The notes beneath the pieces are model-generated. The model worked only from the letters and a program-made list of their open reading frames with translations. It was not told where the DNA came from and searched no databases. 64,000 bases of DNA, taken from Polaribacter sp. Hel1_85. GTDB lineage: Bacteria > Bacteroidota > Bacteroidia > Flavobacteriales > Flavobacteriaceae. Positions within the stretch are counted from its first letter, which is position 1; each line of letters opens with the position of its first letter. The DNA is taken from positions 253,001 through 317,000 of the forward strand of contig NZ_JPDS01000001.1 of the NCBI RefSeq assembly GCF_000766795.1. Direction: 5' to 3'. The position numbers were made by a program, and so were the translations under genes. Shown piece by piece: positions 17,517 through 26,600 of the stretch.

Positions 17517-19355
17517 TTAAAAAGGCCAGATTATAGGTACTAATAAAAGTGTTGTTATTACAAATAATATTAAAAGAGGGAATCCTACTTTTAAATAATC
17601 CATAAATTTATAATCTCCAGAGCTCATAACCATTGCGTTGGTTGTGGTTCCAATAGGAGTTAAAAATGCAGTTGAAGCACTAATAGCAACTGTAATTAAT
17701 AAAGGTTCTGGAGACACATTTAAAGTTGCAGCTGCCATAATTACAATTGGCGTCATTAATACTGCTGTTGCAGAATTATTTATAAATTGACTAAATGTTG
17801 TGGTTAATAAGAAAACACCTCCTAATAATAATGTAGGGTTTTCTTTTCCTAAGAAACTAATTAATGAATTTGAAATCATTTCTGCTGCACCTGTTTTTTG
17901 AATGGCAACTCCCATAGGAATCATGGCTGCAATCATTACAACACTTATCCAACTAATACTTTTATAAGCTTTAGAAAATGGTACACAACCTGTAAATAAT
18001 ACAATACCTGCAGAAATTAATGCGGCAATTGCACCTGGAACTAATTTAGCAACTAAAAGTACAATCATTAAAACTAATGCTCCTAATGCAATGTAAGATT
18101 TAGGTGTTAATTCATCAACGTCTTTTAACATTTCTTCTGGGCTACCAACTACAACTATATTTTTATGTTGATTTTTTAATTCTTCAATGTTTTCCCAAGG
18201 ACCTCTAATGATAAAACTATCTCCTGCATGAACTCTCATTTTATCTTCAACATAAGGTTTTTTATGTCTAGAAGTTGCTAGTAACTGAATTTCATATCTT
18301 TTAAAGTATTCATGTAGTTTAATTTCTCTACCTACTAAACGAGATTTAGGAGTTACAATAACTTCAGACATACCAACCTCTTGGTTAATTAAGTTGTTTC
18401 TTAATTCGCTTTTTGCAGATTCTTTTACTAATAAACCAAGTCTGAATTTAATCATTAGTCTATTAATATCTTCTGTAGTTCCTTTTACTGTAATGATATC
18501 GTGATACCTTAATTCAGTTTCCTTTTCTGGGAACTCAATAAAAGGTTGTGTTCCTTTTAATCTATTAGGATGTCTTCTCTTTAAACGGATTACATTTATT
18601 CTATATTCATTTTCTAAATCCCAATCACTTAGCTTTGTATTGATTAAAGGAGATATAGAACGAATTCTTAGTCTGTAATAATCATTGTCAATTTGATAGG
18701 CTTCAATCCATTCGTGTAAAGTAGTATCTATATTTATCGGCTTGTTATTAGTTTTGTTACTTGGTAATAATTTAAAACCAATGTATCTAAAATAAATAAT
18801 AGCAATAATTAGCAGAGGTAAACCTATCAATCCAAATTCAAAGAAAGAAAATCCTTCAAAACCAGCATCAATTAAAGCATTATTAGCAATGATGTTTGGT
18901 GGTGTACCGGTTAAAGTTAATAAACCACCTGTATTAGAACCAAAAGCAACAGGAATTAATATTTTTGAAGGCATTGTACCAATACTCCAAGCAGAAGAAA
19001 TCGTTGCAGGTAATAAAGTAGCAACAGTACCAGTATTACTTACAAATCCTGATAATACTCCAGAACCAAGTGTAATAATTACTAATAATTTAGGAATACT
19101 TTTACCAGCCAATTCTATTAATTTCTTACCAGCTAACGCGGTCCATCCTGTTTGAGAAAGACCTTCGCCAATTATAAAAAGTGAAGCAATCATAACAACT
19201 GTAGGGTTGCTAAAACCACTAAGTGTTTCTGTTAAATTTAAAATTCCACATAAAAATAAACTCAACATGGAGACGAGTGCAATTACATCTGGGGAGTATT
19301 TACCCCAAACAAATAATGCGATGGTTATTGTTAAAATTACAAGCATTAAAATCAT
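17517..19355 (-). CDS. SLC13-family anion permease with two TrkA-C domains
   Basis: Inner-membrane sodium- or proton-coupled carrier of the SLC13/ArsB-NhaD superfamily. Candidate substrates are sulfate or C4-dicarboxylates. The 612 residues form two membrane halves separated by a soluble insert at about 205-390 made of two TrkA-C/RCK_C-like domains (RIRSISPLINTKLSDWDL; IVTPKSRLVGREIKLHEYF). The re-entrant signatures are LTLTGTPPNIIANNA in the first half and ASTAFLTPIGTTTNAMV in the second. Proximity to pckA and to the remnant of a paralogue suggests a carbon-acid substrate (inference). Promoter at 19396. Confidence 0.88.
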   Translation of the reverse strand: MILMLVILTITIALFVWGKYSPDVIALVSMLSLFLCGILNLTETLSGFSNPTVVMIASLFIIGEGLSQTGWTALAGKKLIELAGKSIPKLLVIITLGSGVLSGFVSNTGTVATLLPATISSAWSIGTMPSKILIPVAFGSNTGGLLTLTGTPPNIIANNALIDAGFEGFSFFEFGLIGLPLLIIAIIYFRYIGFKLLPSNKTNNKPINIDTTLHEWIEAYQIDNDYYRLRIRSISPLINTKLSDWDLENEYRINVIRLKRRHPNRLKGTQPFIEFPEKETELRYHDIITVKGTTEDINRLMIKFRLGLLVKESAKSELRNNLINQEVGMSEVIVTPKSRLVGREIKLHEYFKRYEIQLLATSRHKKPYVEDKMRVHAGDSFIIRGPWENIEELKNQHKNIVVVGSPEEMLKDVDELTPKSYIALGALVLMIVLLVAKLVPGAIAALISAGIVLFTGCVPFSKAYKSISWISVVMIAAMIPMGVAIQKTGAAEMISNSLISFLGKENPTLLLGGVFLLTTTFSQFINNSATAVLMTPIVIMAAATLNVSPEPLLITVAISASTAFLTPIGTTTNAMVMSSGDYKFMDYLKVGFPLLILFVITTLLLVPIIWPF

Positions 19356-19700
19356 AATCTTTCTATTTTGGTATGGTTGGTTTAATATATGTGAACAAAA
19401 TTAGAGCCAAAACTAATTCATTTTTATGACATATATCATGGACACAGTTTTGTTTTAATTTTTGTGATTTTCTTAAAAATTACAACAGTTTTTTTTGAAA
19501 AGAACACACGAAATCGAAATAGAAATACCTGCTTACTAATTAATCTTTCTAAAAAGGTTATTTTTGATTTTAAGAACTAATATACTTTTTTGTTGATATG
19601 TCTTTTTTTTAAGTAAAATCAACAGATTTGTAAGTTTAACAATCAATTATTGACATTGTTTTAAGTTGAAGACAAGAAAATTTTAACACATATAAGGTAT
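19356..19700. other. 345-bp divergent intergenic region
   Basis: This lies between the SLC13 gene (minus) and bshB1 (plus). Apart from the -7 element at 19396-19403 it is A+T-rich. A near match, TAAGTTTA, at about 19631-19638 may serve bshB1, but I cannot support it well. No gene or RNA was seen. Confidence 0.5.
19396..19403 (-). promoter_or_regulatory. -7 promoter element of the SLC13 gene
   Basis: TAATTTTG on the minus strand fits TAnnTTTG, 40 bp before the ATG at 19355. Confidence 0.55.
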
Positions 19701-20417
19701 ATGAAATTAGATATTTTAGCATTTGGAGCACATCCAGATGATGTAGAATTGGGTTGTGGAGCAACCATTGCTAAAGAAGTTTCTTTAGGGAAAAAGGTTG
19801 GTATTGTAGATTTAACTCGAGGAGAGTTAGGAACTCGTGGTTCTGCAGATTTAAGAGATAAAGAGGCTGCAAATGCTGCAGAAATTTTAGGTGTTTCTGT
19901 ACGTGAAAATTTACGATTTGCTGATGGGTTTTTTATAAATGATAAAAAGCATCAATTAGAGATTATAAAAATGATTAGAAAGTACAAACCAGAAATTGTA
20001 CTTTGTAATGCTATAGATGATAGACATATAGATCACCCAAAAGGGAGTAATTTAGTTTCTGATGCCTGCTTTTTAAGTGGATTATTAAAAATTGAAACAA
20101 TAATAGAAGGGAAGCGACAAGAAAAATGGAGACCAAAACAAGTATATCATTACATACAGTGGAAAAATATTGAACCTGATTTTGTGTTAAATGTTTCTGG
20201 TTTTATGGATTTAAAAATGAAATCTGTATTGGCGTACTCTTCTCAGTTTTATGATCCTAAAAGTAATCAGCCAGAAACTCCAATAACTAGTAAGAATTTT
20301 ACAGATAGTGTGAACTATAGAGCAAAAGATTTAGGAAGGTTGATTGGGGTAGAGTATGCAGAAGGCTTTACTACAGAACGTTACGTTGCTGTTGAAAATT
20401 TAGGTAAATTAATTTAA
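19701..20417 (+). CDS. bshB1: Bacillithiol biosynthesis deacetylase BshB1
   Basis: PIG-L/LmbE-type zinc deacetylase that converts GlcNAc-malate to GlcN-malate in bacillithiol synthesis, the low-molecular-weight thiol of Bacteroidota and Firmicutes. The zinc motif AHPDD (10-14) and DDRHIDHPKGS supply the ligands. LTRGELGTRGSADLRDKEA is the BshB1 signature. The 238-residue length is normal, and the end YAEGFTTERYVAVENL is typical. tRNA-His follows 55 bp downstream with its own promoter. Confidence 0.93.
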   Translation: MKLDILAFGAHPDDVELGCGATIAKEVSLGKKVGIVDLTRGELGTRGSADLRDKEAANAAEILGVSVRENLRFADGFFINDKKHQLEIIKMIRKYKPEIVLCNAIDDRHIDHPKGSNLVSDACFLSGLLKIETIIEGKRQEKWRPKQVYHYIQWKNIEPDFVLNVSGFMDLKMKSVLAYSSQFYDPKSNQPETPITSKNFTDSVNYRAKDLGRLIGVEYAEGFTTERYVAVENLGKLI

Positions 20418-20448
20418 TATTTTCTTTCATCAGAAAAGAAAAAATATT

Positions 20449-20456
20449 TATATTTG
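20449..20456 (+). promoter_or_regulatory. -7 promoter element of tRNA-His
   Basis: TATATTTG fits TAnnTTTG, 16 bp before the tRNA 5' end. Confidence 0.65.
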
Positions 20457-20471
20457 CACCCGCAATTATAT

Positions 20472-20548
20472 GGTGGTTGTAGCTCAGTTGGTTAGAGTAT
20501 CGGTTTGTGGTACCGAGTGTCGCGGGTTCGAGTCCCGTCTTCCACCCA
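20472..20548 (+). tRNA. tRNA-His (anticodon GTG)
   Basis: The cloverleaf is readable: acceptor GTGGTTG with an extra 5' G at 20472 that can pair with C73, as tRNA-His requires; D arm GCTCAGTTGGTTAGAGT; anticodon stem TCGGT/ACCGA with loop TTGTGGT, so the anticodon is GTG; T arm with GGTTCGAGTCC. The 3' strand CTTCCAC leaves two U-U oppositions in the acceptor stem. CA is encoded after C73. Confidence 0.92.
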
Positions 20549-20555
20549 AAAATAG

Positions 20556-20586
20556 AATCCTTCTCATCTGAGAAGGATTTTTTTGT
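20556..20586 (+). terminator. Terminator of tRNA-His
   Basis: AATCCTTCTC pairs with GAGAAGGATT across a 4-nt loop, followed by seven T. Confidence 0.85.
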
Positions 20587-20651
20587 GGTCCTCATACTTT
20601 TTAATAAAATAACCAAAGGTTTCAATGATAGTTTAATTTTGGGTAAAAAAA

Positions 20652-20682
20652 AACACCTTTCTCAATTGAGAAGGTCTTTTTT
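20652..20682. terminator. Second hairpin terminator, near the XRE gene end
   Basis: ACCTTTCTCAA pairs with TTGAGAAGGT (one bulge), flanked by an A-run and T-run. It can stop minus-strand transcription from the XRE gene, whose end is about 105 bp away. It shares its CCTTCTC-type core with the tRNA terminator 100 bp upstream. Confidence 0.6.
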
Positions 20683-20787
20683 GAAGCTTATTCAAACATT
20701 GAAGGTCTTTTCAACGATTAATAGTATCTGTTTTAGGGGACAATACTATTTTTAGAGTTGTTATTTTATATTCTTTGCGGGGAATAT

Positions 20788-21159
20788 TTAATTAGACTGA
20801 TTAACAGACTCCTCAATGTTTGATATTCTTTGAATAATACCGTTAGATAATTCTTCAAATTGCTTCCTAACTATGTTTTTTATCTGAAATTCTATAGGGG
20901 ATCGAGCTTCATTTAATAGGGGTACATAGTTATTGTTATATTTTCCTTTACCAGTTAACAACCACATTGGTTCTATTTCTGATATATTATCGATGATAGC
21001 AAACAAGATCGTTTCGTTGGGTTTTTTAGAATAGTTGATTACAGCACTAATTAATTGCTGTGAAACTCCAATAAGTTCTGAAAACTGTCTTTGATTCAAT
21101 CCGCTATCTTTAAAAACCTTAATTATTCTATCTGATCGTTGTCTATCTTTCTCTTTCAT
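20788..21159 (-). CDS. XRE-type helix-turn-helix regulator
   Basis: A small DNA-binding protein of 123 residues. The N-terminal half has the XRE fold, with RIIKVFKDSGLNQRQFSELI, then GVSQQLISAVINYSKKPN. A WLLTGKG motif, often seen at the end of phage-type XRE domains, lies near residue 68. The C-terminal half is a predicted amphipathic helix (FQIKNIVRKQFEELSNGIIQRI), probably for oligomerisation. No nearby phage or toxin gene explains it. Targets unknown. Confidence 0.8.
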   Translation of the reverse strand: MKEKDRQRSDRIIKVFKDSGLNQRQFSELIGVSQQLISAVINYSKKPNETILFAIIDNISEIEPMWLLTGKGKYNNNYVPLLNEARSPIEFQIKNIVRKQFEELSNGIIQRISNIEESVNQSN

Positions 21160-21173
21160 TATAATTAGGTCTT

Positions 21174-21181
21174 CAAATGTA
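21174..21181 (-). promoter_or_regulatory. -7 promoter element of the XRE gene
   Basis: TACATTTG on the minus strand fits TAnnTTTG, 14 bp before the ATG. Confidence 0.55.
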
Positions 21182-21223
21182 GTAAAAATTCACCACAAAT
21201 GATGATTAATTTAATAATTTTTT

Positions 21224-21973
21224 TTAGAAACTGTTTAAGAATTCAATTACATCTCCTTTTTTTCTTACTGAAACCGGTATGTTGCTTGCATCTTTTAAAA
21301 TAATATAACCACCATCAGATTTTATAAATTCTTTAATTTGTGACTTATTTATTAAATGACTTTGATGCACTCTTAAGAAACCATGAGTATTTAGCATGTC
21401 TGAATAATACTTTAAAGTTTTAGAAACTAAAATCTTTGATTTGTCTTTAAAATAGAAAGTAGTATAGTTGTTATCTGATTTACAACGGATAATATCTTCT
21501 ATATTTACTATAATTATTTTATCTTGTGTATGTAATGAAATCTTTTTAATGTTGTCTTTTGGGTTTGTAACTGCTTGTTTTAGAATGTTTAATTGCTCTT
21601 TTTGAGGTTCTATTTGCTGTTTTGCTTTTTTAATAGAACTCTCTAAATCTTCATTTGAATAAGGTTTTAGAATATAATCTATTGCAGCAAACTTAAAAGC
21701 TCTAATAGCAAATTCATCACTTGCTGTAACAAAAATAATTTTTGAAGTTAGGTTTGGGAATATTTCTAGCAAGTCAAAACCTGTTCCATCTCCAAGCATA
21801 ATATCTAAAAATAGAATATCAGGTTGTTTTTTTTGAAGCAATTTAGCCGCTTCAACAACACTTTTAGCAGTACCTATTATTTCTATTTCTTTATGATGTG
21901 TAGTAATATCATTTACTAACATGTCTAAAGCTAAAGAATTATCTTCTACCACAAATGATGTTAATTTTACCAT
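21224..21973 (-). CDS. LytTR-family response regulator
   Basis: DNA-binding regulator with a receiver domain (1-120; acidic pocket near Glu10-Asp11, phospho-acceptor Asp57 in ILFLDIML, Lys in YILKPY) and a C-terminal LytTR domain (about 145-245; RCKSDNNYTTFYF, FLRVHQSHLINKSQI). It is the last gene of a three-gene operon: its start is 2 bp after the stop of the metallophosphoesterase gene, which follows the sensor kinase. It is presumably phosphorylated by that kinase. Length of 249 residues is standard. Confidence 0.92.
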   Translation of the reverse strand: MVKLTSFVVEDNSLALDMLVNDITTHHKEIEIIGTAKSVVEAAKLLQKKQPDILFLDIMLGDGTGFDLLEIFPNLTSKIIFVTASDEFAIRAFKFAAIDYILKPYSNEDLESSIKKAKQQIEPQKEQLNILKQAVTNPKDNIKKISLHTQDKIIIVNIEDIIRCKSDNNYTTFYFKDKSKILVSKTLKYYSDMLNTHGFLRVHQSHLINKSQIKEFIKSDGGYIILKDASNIPVSVRKKGDVIEFLNSF

Positions 21974-21975
21974 AA

Positions 21976-22821
21976 TTATAGTTTTTCTTCTAATTCAAAA
22001 ATTGTTATTTCTGGTCTTACATTAAACCTTACCTGATATAAATTTCCTAGAGCTCTATTTATATAAAGTGTTCTTCCATCATATAAATCAAATTCTCCTG
22101 AAGAATATCTTGTGTTTTTAACTGGTAGAATAGGTGGGTTTAAAAAAGGCGGTTTTACTTGTCCTCCATGTGTATGTCCAGATAAAATCCAACCTTTATA
22201 ATTATTCCACACATTTAAATCACAAACATCAGGATTATGACAAAGAACAATGTTTGCCTTTTGTGTATCGTATTTATTCATAATTTTTACTGGGTTAAAA
22301 TTTGATCCCCAGTAATCATCAACACCTAAGATATTTAATCCACTAAAACTAATCTCTTCATTTCTTAGAATTGTAACATTTACTTTATCTAAAATACTAG
22401 AAATTTTATCAGCCACATCAGGTTCTAACCAATCAATACCATAATCATGATTTCCTAAAACTCCTGCAGTTCCTAATTTTCCATTAACCGCATATTTAAA
22501 TACTTTTTCTAATTGATTAAATTGTTCAGGTGTTTCATAAGAAACAAAATCTCCAGTATAAACAACAAAATCTGGATTATAAAGTTGTGCTTTCTTAAAT
22601 GAATCTATAATGTATTCATAGTCAAATTTATTACCTACATGAACATCACTAATTTGCATTAATGTTTTTCCTATTAAGTTTTTTGGTAAATTTTTAATAG
22701 GCATTTTTACTTTTACAAATTCTAACCAGAAAGGTTCTATTTGCCAAGTATAAATACTTCCTAAAAGACCAGCTCCTAAAGATGTTATGAGCGTATTTTT
22801 TATAAATTTTCGTCTTTTCAT
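21976..22821 (-). CDS. Membrane- or Tat-targeted metallophosphoesterase (YaeI/YkuE-like)
   Basis: Calcineurin-like phosphoesterase with a complete dinuclear metal set: SDVHVG (Asp59, His61), TGDF (Asp91), GNHD (Asn124, His125), a later CHNPD, and GHTHGG (His216, His218). The N-terminus MKRRKFIKNTLITSLGAG has a twin-arginine-like motif before a hydrophobic stretch, so it is exported or anchored and acts outside the cytoplasm. This family includes enzymes acting on phospholipid- or lipid-linked phosphates, but the substrate is unknown. It sits between a sensor kinase and its response regulator with gaps of 4 and 2 bp, which suggests a signalling or envelope-stress link. Confidence 0.87.
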   Translation of the reverse strand: MKRRKFIKNTLITSLGAGLLGSIYTWQIEPFWLEFVKVKMPIKNLPKNLIGKTLMQISDVHVGNKFDYEYIIDSFKKAQLYNPDFVVYTGDFVSYETPEQFNQLEKVFKYAVNGKLGTAGVLGNHDYGIDWLEPDVADKISSILDKVNVTILRNEEISFSGLNILGVDDYWGSNFNPVKIMNKYDTQKANIVLCHNPDVCDLNVWNNYKGWILSGHTHGGQVKPPFLNPPILPVKNTRYSSGEFDLYDGRTLYINRALGNLYQVRFNVRPEITIFELEEKL

Positions 22822-22825
22822 GTTT

Positions 22826-24784
22826 TTAATAATCTGTTTTTAATGGAATCTTAAATTCAACTTTTGTTCCTTTTATTTCATTTTTATCTTTCATTTCTTC
22901 AATAGAAAAGGAGTTGTATTTTGATAAATGTTTAATCCGTTCTTTTGTAACTTTTAAAGCTACAGATTGATGATTGGATTTCAATTTTCCTTTCTTAGAT
23001 TGATAAAACCCAATGCCATTGTCTTCAATTGTAAAATATAAGAATTTATGTTTTACTTTAAATGAAATGTTAATTTTAGCATCTTCTGTTTTTGGTTCAA
23101 ATGCATGCTTAATACTGTTTTCAATAAAAGGTTGTATTAACATTGGTGGAATTAAAATTTCTTCTGAATCAATATTATTTAAAGATGTGTTAATATTAAA
23201 ATCAAAAGGATTTGCATTCATTTTTTGCTCTAAAAATAAATAATTTTTTAATGTTTCAATTTCATCATGTAAACTAATTTCTTCTAAACGTGAATTATTT
23301 AAAACACTTCTTAATAGCTTAGAAAATTGAGAAATAGTGGTATTTAATTCTTTCGAATTTCCAGAATTACCAAGTGCTTTTATACCATTTAAAACATTAA
23401 AAATAAAATGCGGATTCATTTGTAGCTGCAATGCTTTTTGCTCTAATGTCAATAAATGGTTTTCTAGTTTTAAGTTTTCAACTTTTTGCTGGTTTTGCTT
23501 TTTTAACTTTCTAATATATAAATCAATAATTCCAGCTAAAAGAAGACAGAAAGCAATACCACCTAAAATAAGAAACCAACCTTTTTTGTAAATAGGTGTT
23601 TTTATAATAAATGGAAAGGATACTTTTTTACTAAGTAAGTTTCCGTTTTTAGATTGAATTGTAAATTGATATTTACCTGATTTTAATTCTGGAAAGTCTA
23701 CTTTGTTTTGAGAATTCCAAGGTGTAAATTCTTTATTTAATTTATATCGATATTGAATCTTTCTCGCATTGTTTAAATCAATGGTTTTAAAGGAAAAAGA
23801 AATGTTATTCTCGTTAGGCTTTAAAGCTAAATTTTCATTATTTAGGCTAATTTTTTTATAATTTACTAATACATTTTCAATGTAAATGTTCGGTCTATTG
23901 GTGGTTTTAATAGAACTGTATTTAAACAATCCTTTATTCAAGCTTGCAATCCAAATTGAATTCTGATTATCACTAAAAATGGTGCTAATTTTACTTGATA
24001 TTGCTGAATTATATTTGTTTATTTTTCTCTTAAATGTAAAATTATTTAGATCTAAAATTTCAATACCGTTTTCTTTTGAGGGTATCCAAATTTCATCATT
24101 TATTGCTTTTATGGAAGAGATGTTTTCTGAAGATTGAATACTTTTAATTATTGAGTTATTTTCAATAATTTTTACTCCATTATTAAATGTACTTGCTATA
24201 ATTTGATTGTTATTTACCAGGAAAGAACTGCAGTTTTCATTAGAAATTTTTGATATTTTGTGAGGTTTGTTTACCTTATCAATATTCCATAAACCACTAT
24301 TAGAAGCAATGAAAAGATTTTTTTTAAAATATGTAATGTCATTTATAATTGAAAAATCTATCTGCGTATTTATCGGTAAAGGTTGAATGTAATTTTCTTT
24401 TAATTCACAAACACCTTGAATAGTAGCAATGATTATTTTGTTATTTATCGATCTTATTTTTAGAATTTCTTTACTCTTAAAAAAGGAAGTTTTGTTATTT
24501 TGAATTACTACAAGCCCGTTTTTTAAACCGATATAAATCTTGTTTTTTTCTATAAAAATACAATTTGCCTTTTCTTGTTGGTAATTAGTAAAATTTACTC
24601 CATCAAATTTTGTGTACCCCTTGTCTGTAGCTAACCATAAATACCCAATTTCATCTTGATTAATATCATTTATTGAAATACTTGATAATCCGTCTGAAGT
24701 TGAAAAATTTTGAATATTATTCTCTTGAGAAACAATTGTAATTATTGCAAATAAAAAAAATAAAATAAAGAGATTTCTCCTCAT
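22826..24784 (-). CDS. LytS-type sensor histidine kinase with propeller sensor
   Basis: The start at 24784 gives a signal peptide (MRRNLFILFFLFAIITIVSQ). An upstream ATG at 24835 coincides with the probable transcription start and is rejected. The periplasmic part (about 20-385) has two-component-propeller repeats (SSISINDINQDEIGYLWLATDKG; ISTIFSDNQNSIWIASLNKG), then a Y_Y_Y-like strand region. One membrane segment (GWFLILGGIAFCLLLAGI) and a coiled coil lead to the His_kinase domain: LQMNPHFIFNVLNGI carries the phospho-His, and PPMLIQPFIENSIKHAF and DNGIGF the ATPase. The half-propeller is short compared with the 14-blade hybrid sensors. First gene of the operon. Confidence 0.9.
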   Translation of the reverse strand: MRRNLFILFFLFAIITIVSQENNIQNFSTSDGLSSISINDINQDEIGYLWLATDKGYTKFDGVNFTNYQQEKANCIFIEKNKIYIGLKNGLVVIQNNKTSFFKSKEILKIRSINNKIIIATIQGVCELKENYIQPLPINTQIDFSIINDITYFKKNLFIASNSGLWNIDKVNKPHKISKISNENCSSFLVNNNQIIASTFNNGVKIIENNSIIKSIQSSENISSIKAINDEIWIPSKENGIEILDLNNFTFKRKINKYNSAISSKISTIFSDNQNSIWIASLNKGLFKYSSIKTTNRPNIYIENVLVNYKKISLNNENLALKPNENNISFSFKTIDLNNARKIQYRYKLNKEFTPWNSQNKVDFPELKSGKYQFTIQSKNGNLLSKKVSFPFIIKTPIYKKGWFLILGGIAFCLLLAGIIDLYIRKLKKQNQQKVENLKLENHLLTLEQKALQLQMNPHFIFNVLNGIKALGNSGNSKELNTTISQFSKLLRSVLNNSRLEEISLHDEIETLKNYLFLEQKMNANPFDFNINTSLNNIDSEEILIPPMLIQPFIENSIKHAFEPKTEDAKINISFKVKHKFLYFTIEDNGIGFYQSKKGKLKSNHQSVALKVTKERIKHLSKYNSFSIEEMKDKNEIKGTKVEFKIPLKTDY

Positions 24785-24840
24785 TATTCTTTCGGAATAT
24801 AAAACTGTAGCTAAGATTTTAAAAAAAAGATGCATGTATA

Positions 24841-24848
24841 CAAACTTA
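24841..24848 (-). promoter_or_regulatory. -7 promoter element of the kinase operon
   Basis: TAAGTTTG on the minus strand fits TAnnTTTG, 56 bp before the ATG at 24784. Confidence 0.55.
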
Positions 24849-24948
24849 CTAATTAAAACGTCATTACACCATTTTTAATTTTATGTAATAACGTTTTTCA
24901 ATTTAAAAAAGCTCCTTTAGGCTTTGCATCAAGGTTTCTAATAGAATT

Positions 24949-25020
24949 GTCAATCCCGTGAAAACGGGAACCTAAAATACAAGATTTTATTTTTCTTTTT
25001 TAAGAAAAGATAAAACCCTG
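24949..25020 (-). terminator. Double hairpin past the end of the 25043 lipoprotein gene
   Basis: On the minus strand a long imperfect stem (TACAGGGTTTTATC... with ...AAAATCTTGTA) comes first, then TCCCGTTTTCACGGGA, a 5-bp G+C stem. Together they may end the lipoprotein transcript, though no clean T-run follows. Confidence 0.4.
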
Positions 25021-25042
25021 TATTTCCAATTTCCATTCCATT

Positions 25043-26137
25043 TTACTTCATAGCATACAAACGTTTGTTGCTTGTGTCTGGTTCTATATGTTTTAAATCT
25101 CCATAAGGTTTAATTAACGGTTTTAATACACATAATGCAGTTGTTCTACCTCTTATAACTAAAGTGCTATTTTTTACGCTCCAATTCCATCTAAATTTTT
25201 CTAACGGAATGTTGTAATTATTAATTTCAACCATTAATTCATCATGTTGTTCTACCCAATCCATTACTTCTTCTTGCGAGTTGAATATTGGCATCTCATT
25301 ATCTGTATTATGGTAACCAAATTCCCATTTAATTGGTATAGAAAACTGTGTAGTATAAGCTTCACCAATATATCTTTCTTCTTCATTATTTAATGCTTCA
25401 AACCAATCTATATCTTTTTCTTCTTTATATTTTTTAGCTATTTCTTTAGATAAATCGATTTTTCCTGGTGAATTTGCTGTTGGATAAAACACATAATATG
25501 GTTGTGCTAAAAAGTGATTCGAAAACTTTCCTCCAAAAATTGTATGATAAGGAGAAGCCATTACTTTTGGTAAATTTTTAGAAGAAAAAGCATCTTTTAA
25601 TGTTTTTAGAAATTCTTTGTTTTCTACCAAGCCAGAAGCATGAAATATAATTTTTGTTTTATTATTTACAATATTTTTAAGTGATGGTAAAGTACCTTTT
25701 GTTAAGCTTTTTCTTAAAGTTTCTGTGGTTATTTTTTCTCCTCTAACAACTGTTTCTAAGTTCATGCCTTTAAAAGGATTACTCTGATTTACAATATGAA
25801 CTTCACCATAAGGATTTTGATTTGCGTGTTCATTCATCCAAACAATAATTTCTTCTAATGAATATTGTCCGTCAATAACTTTTAATCCTTTTTCTTGAAA
25901 ATATATTCTTGCATTAGAGTAAAAAGTTTCATCTCCTTTATCAAAACCCGCAATAAAAACAATGGGTTTTCTTGATGTAATTTCGATGTTGGTTTCTTTA
26001 TCATTAGAAATAGCATTGTCTGCTATAATGATAACTTCTTTTTCTTTTTTTACTTCGTTGTTATCACAACTGATAAAAGTGCTGCTTAATATAATTAAAC
26101 CTGATACAAATACTGATTTTTTTAGGAATGCTCTCAT
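25043..26137 (-). CDS. Lipoprotein of unknown function
   Basis: A signal MRAFLKKSVFVSGLIILSSTFIS ends in a lipobox Cys24, giving a 364-residue lipoprotein. KPIVFIAGFDKGDETFYSNA and EVHIVNQSNPFKGMNLETVV suggest an alpha/beta core in which a surface-exposed acidic loop follows a first strand. The later part has YHTIFGGKFSNHFLAQPYYV and WEFGYHNTD. I recognise no family. It is monocistronic. The leader region contains an imperfect inverted repeat (CTACTTTT at 26143-26150 with AAAAGTAG at 26170-26177). Confidence 0.6.
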   Translation of the reverse strand: MRAFLKKSVFVSGLIILSSTFISCDNNEVKKEKEVIIIADNAISNDKETNIEITSRKPIVFIAGFDKGDETFYSNARIYFQEKGLKVIDGQYSLEEIIVWMNEHANQNPYGEVHIVNQSNPFKGMNLETVVRGEKITTETLRKSLTKGTLPSLKNIVNNKTKIIFHASGLVENKEFLKTLKDAFSSKNLPKVMASPYHTIFGGKFSNHFLAQPYYVFYPTANSPGKIDLSKEIAKKYKEEKDIDWFEALNNEEERYIGEAYTTQFSIPIKWEFGYHNTDNEMPIFNSQEEVMDWVEQHDELMVEINNYNIPLEKFRWNWSVKNSTLVIRGRTTALCVLKPLIKPYGDLKHIEPDTSNKRLYAMK

Positions 26138-26242
26138 AATTTCTACTTTTTTAAATGTTAATACATTATAAAAGTAGTAGGGAAGTAGCGTAAAATATTG
26201 TCCGTTTTAGAATTCGTAAAAGATGAATTAGAATTTGTAATT

Positions 26243-26596
26243 TTAATTTAAAATTAAAGTGTAATCTATATCTGCTGTTAATAAAATATCTTTCGATTTA
26301 CTTTTGTGAATACCTAAAAGAATTTTCAATTCTTCAATTTCATAGATATCAAAAACTAAAACTAGGTTTTGATGAAAAGTTGGGACAGGAATTTTTCTTC
26401 TTTGTGTGGTATTAGAACTGTAATCTAACCAATAATCGATATCAATTTTTGTAATATATTCTTTAAACGTATTTAATTGATTTCTATCAAACTGAAAAAA
26501 AATATTATTAAAAACAAGGTTATAGTTTTTACAACCATTGCATATAGACAATTCTCCGTTTTTAACTCTAGATATTATTTTAGATTTTTGGCACAT
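26243..26596 (-). CDS. Small cysteine-bearing protein, DUF6686-like
   Basis: The start at 26596 gives MCQKSKIISRVKNGELSICN and a 117-residue cytoplasmic protein. The N-terminal pattern (Cys2, then Cys-x2-Cys in ICNGCKNYNLVFNNIFFQF) resembles the DUF6686 family of Bacteroidota. The rest is acidic and helical. The cysteines could bind a metal. Its promoter overlaps palindromic half-sites of TTTAGATT, the strongest operator-like structure in this part of the window, so it is probably tightly regulated, perhaps by metal (inference). Confidence 0.6.
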   Translation of the reverse strand: MCQKSKIISRVKNGELSICNGCKNYNLVFNNIFFQFDRNQLNTFKEYITKIDIDYWLDYSSNTTQRRKIPVPTFHQNLVLVFDIYEIEELKILLGIHKSKSKDILLTADIDYTLILN

Positions 26597-26600
26597 GTAA

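Noticed and set aside
20371..20625. Minus-strand open frame of 84 codons across the tRNA-His gene, containing GLEPATLGTTNRYSNQLSYN
   Set aside because: It is a translation of the antisense tRNA sequence, a known database artefact pattern, and not a gene.
26143..26177. Possible shared control of the 25043 lipoprotein and the sigma-factor gene, because both leaders contain CTACTTTT/AAAAGTAG
   Set aside because: The shared stretch is only 8 bp in A/T-rich sequence and the contexts differ, so coincidence is likely.
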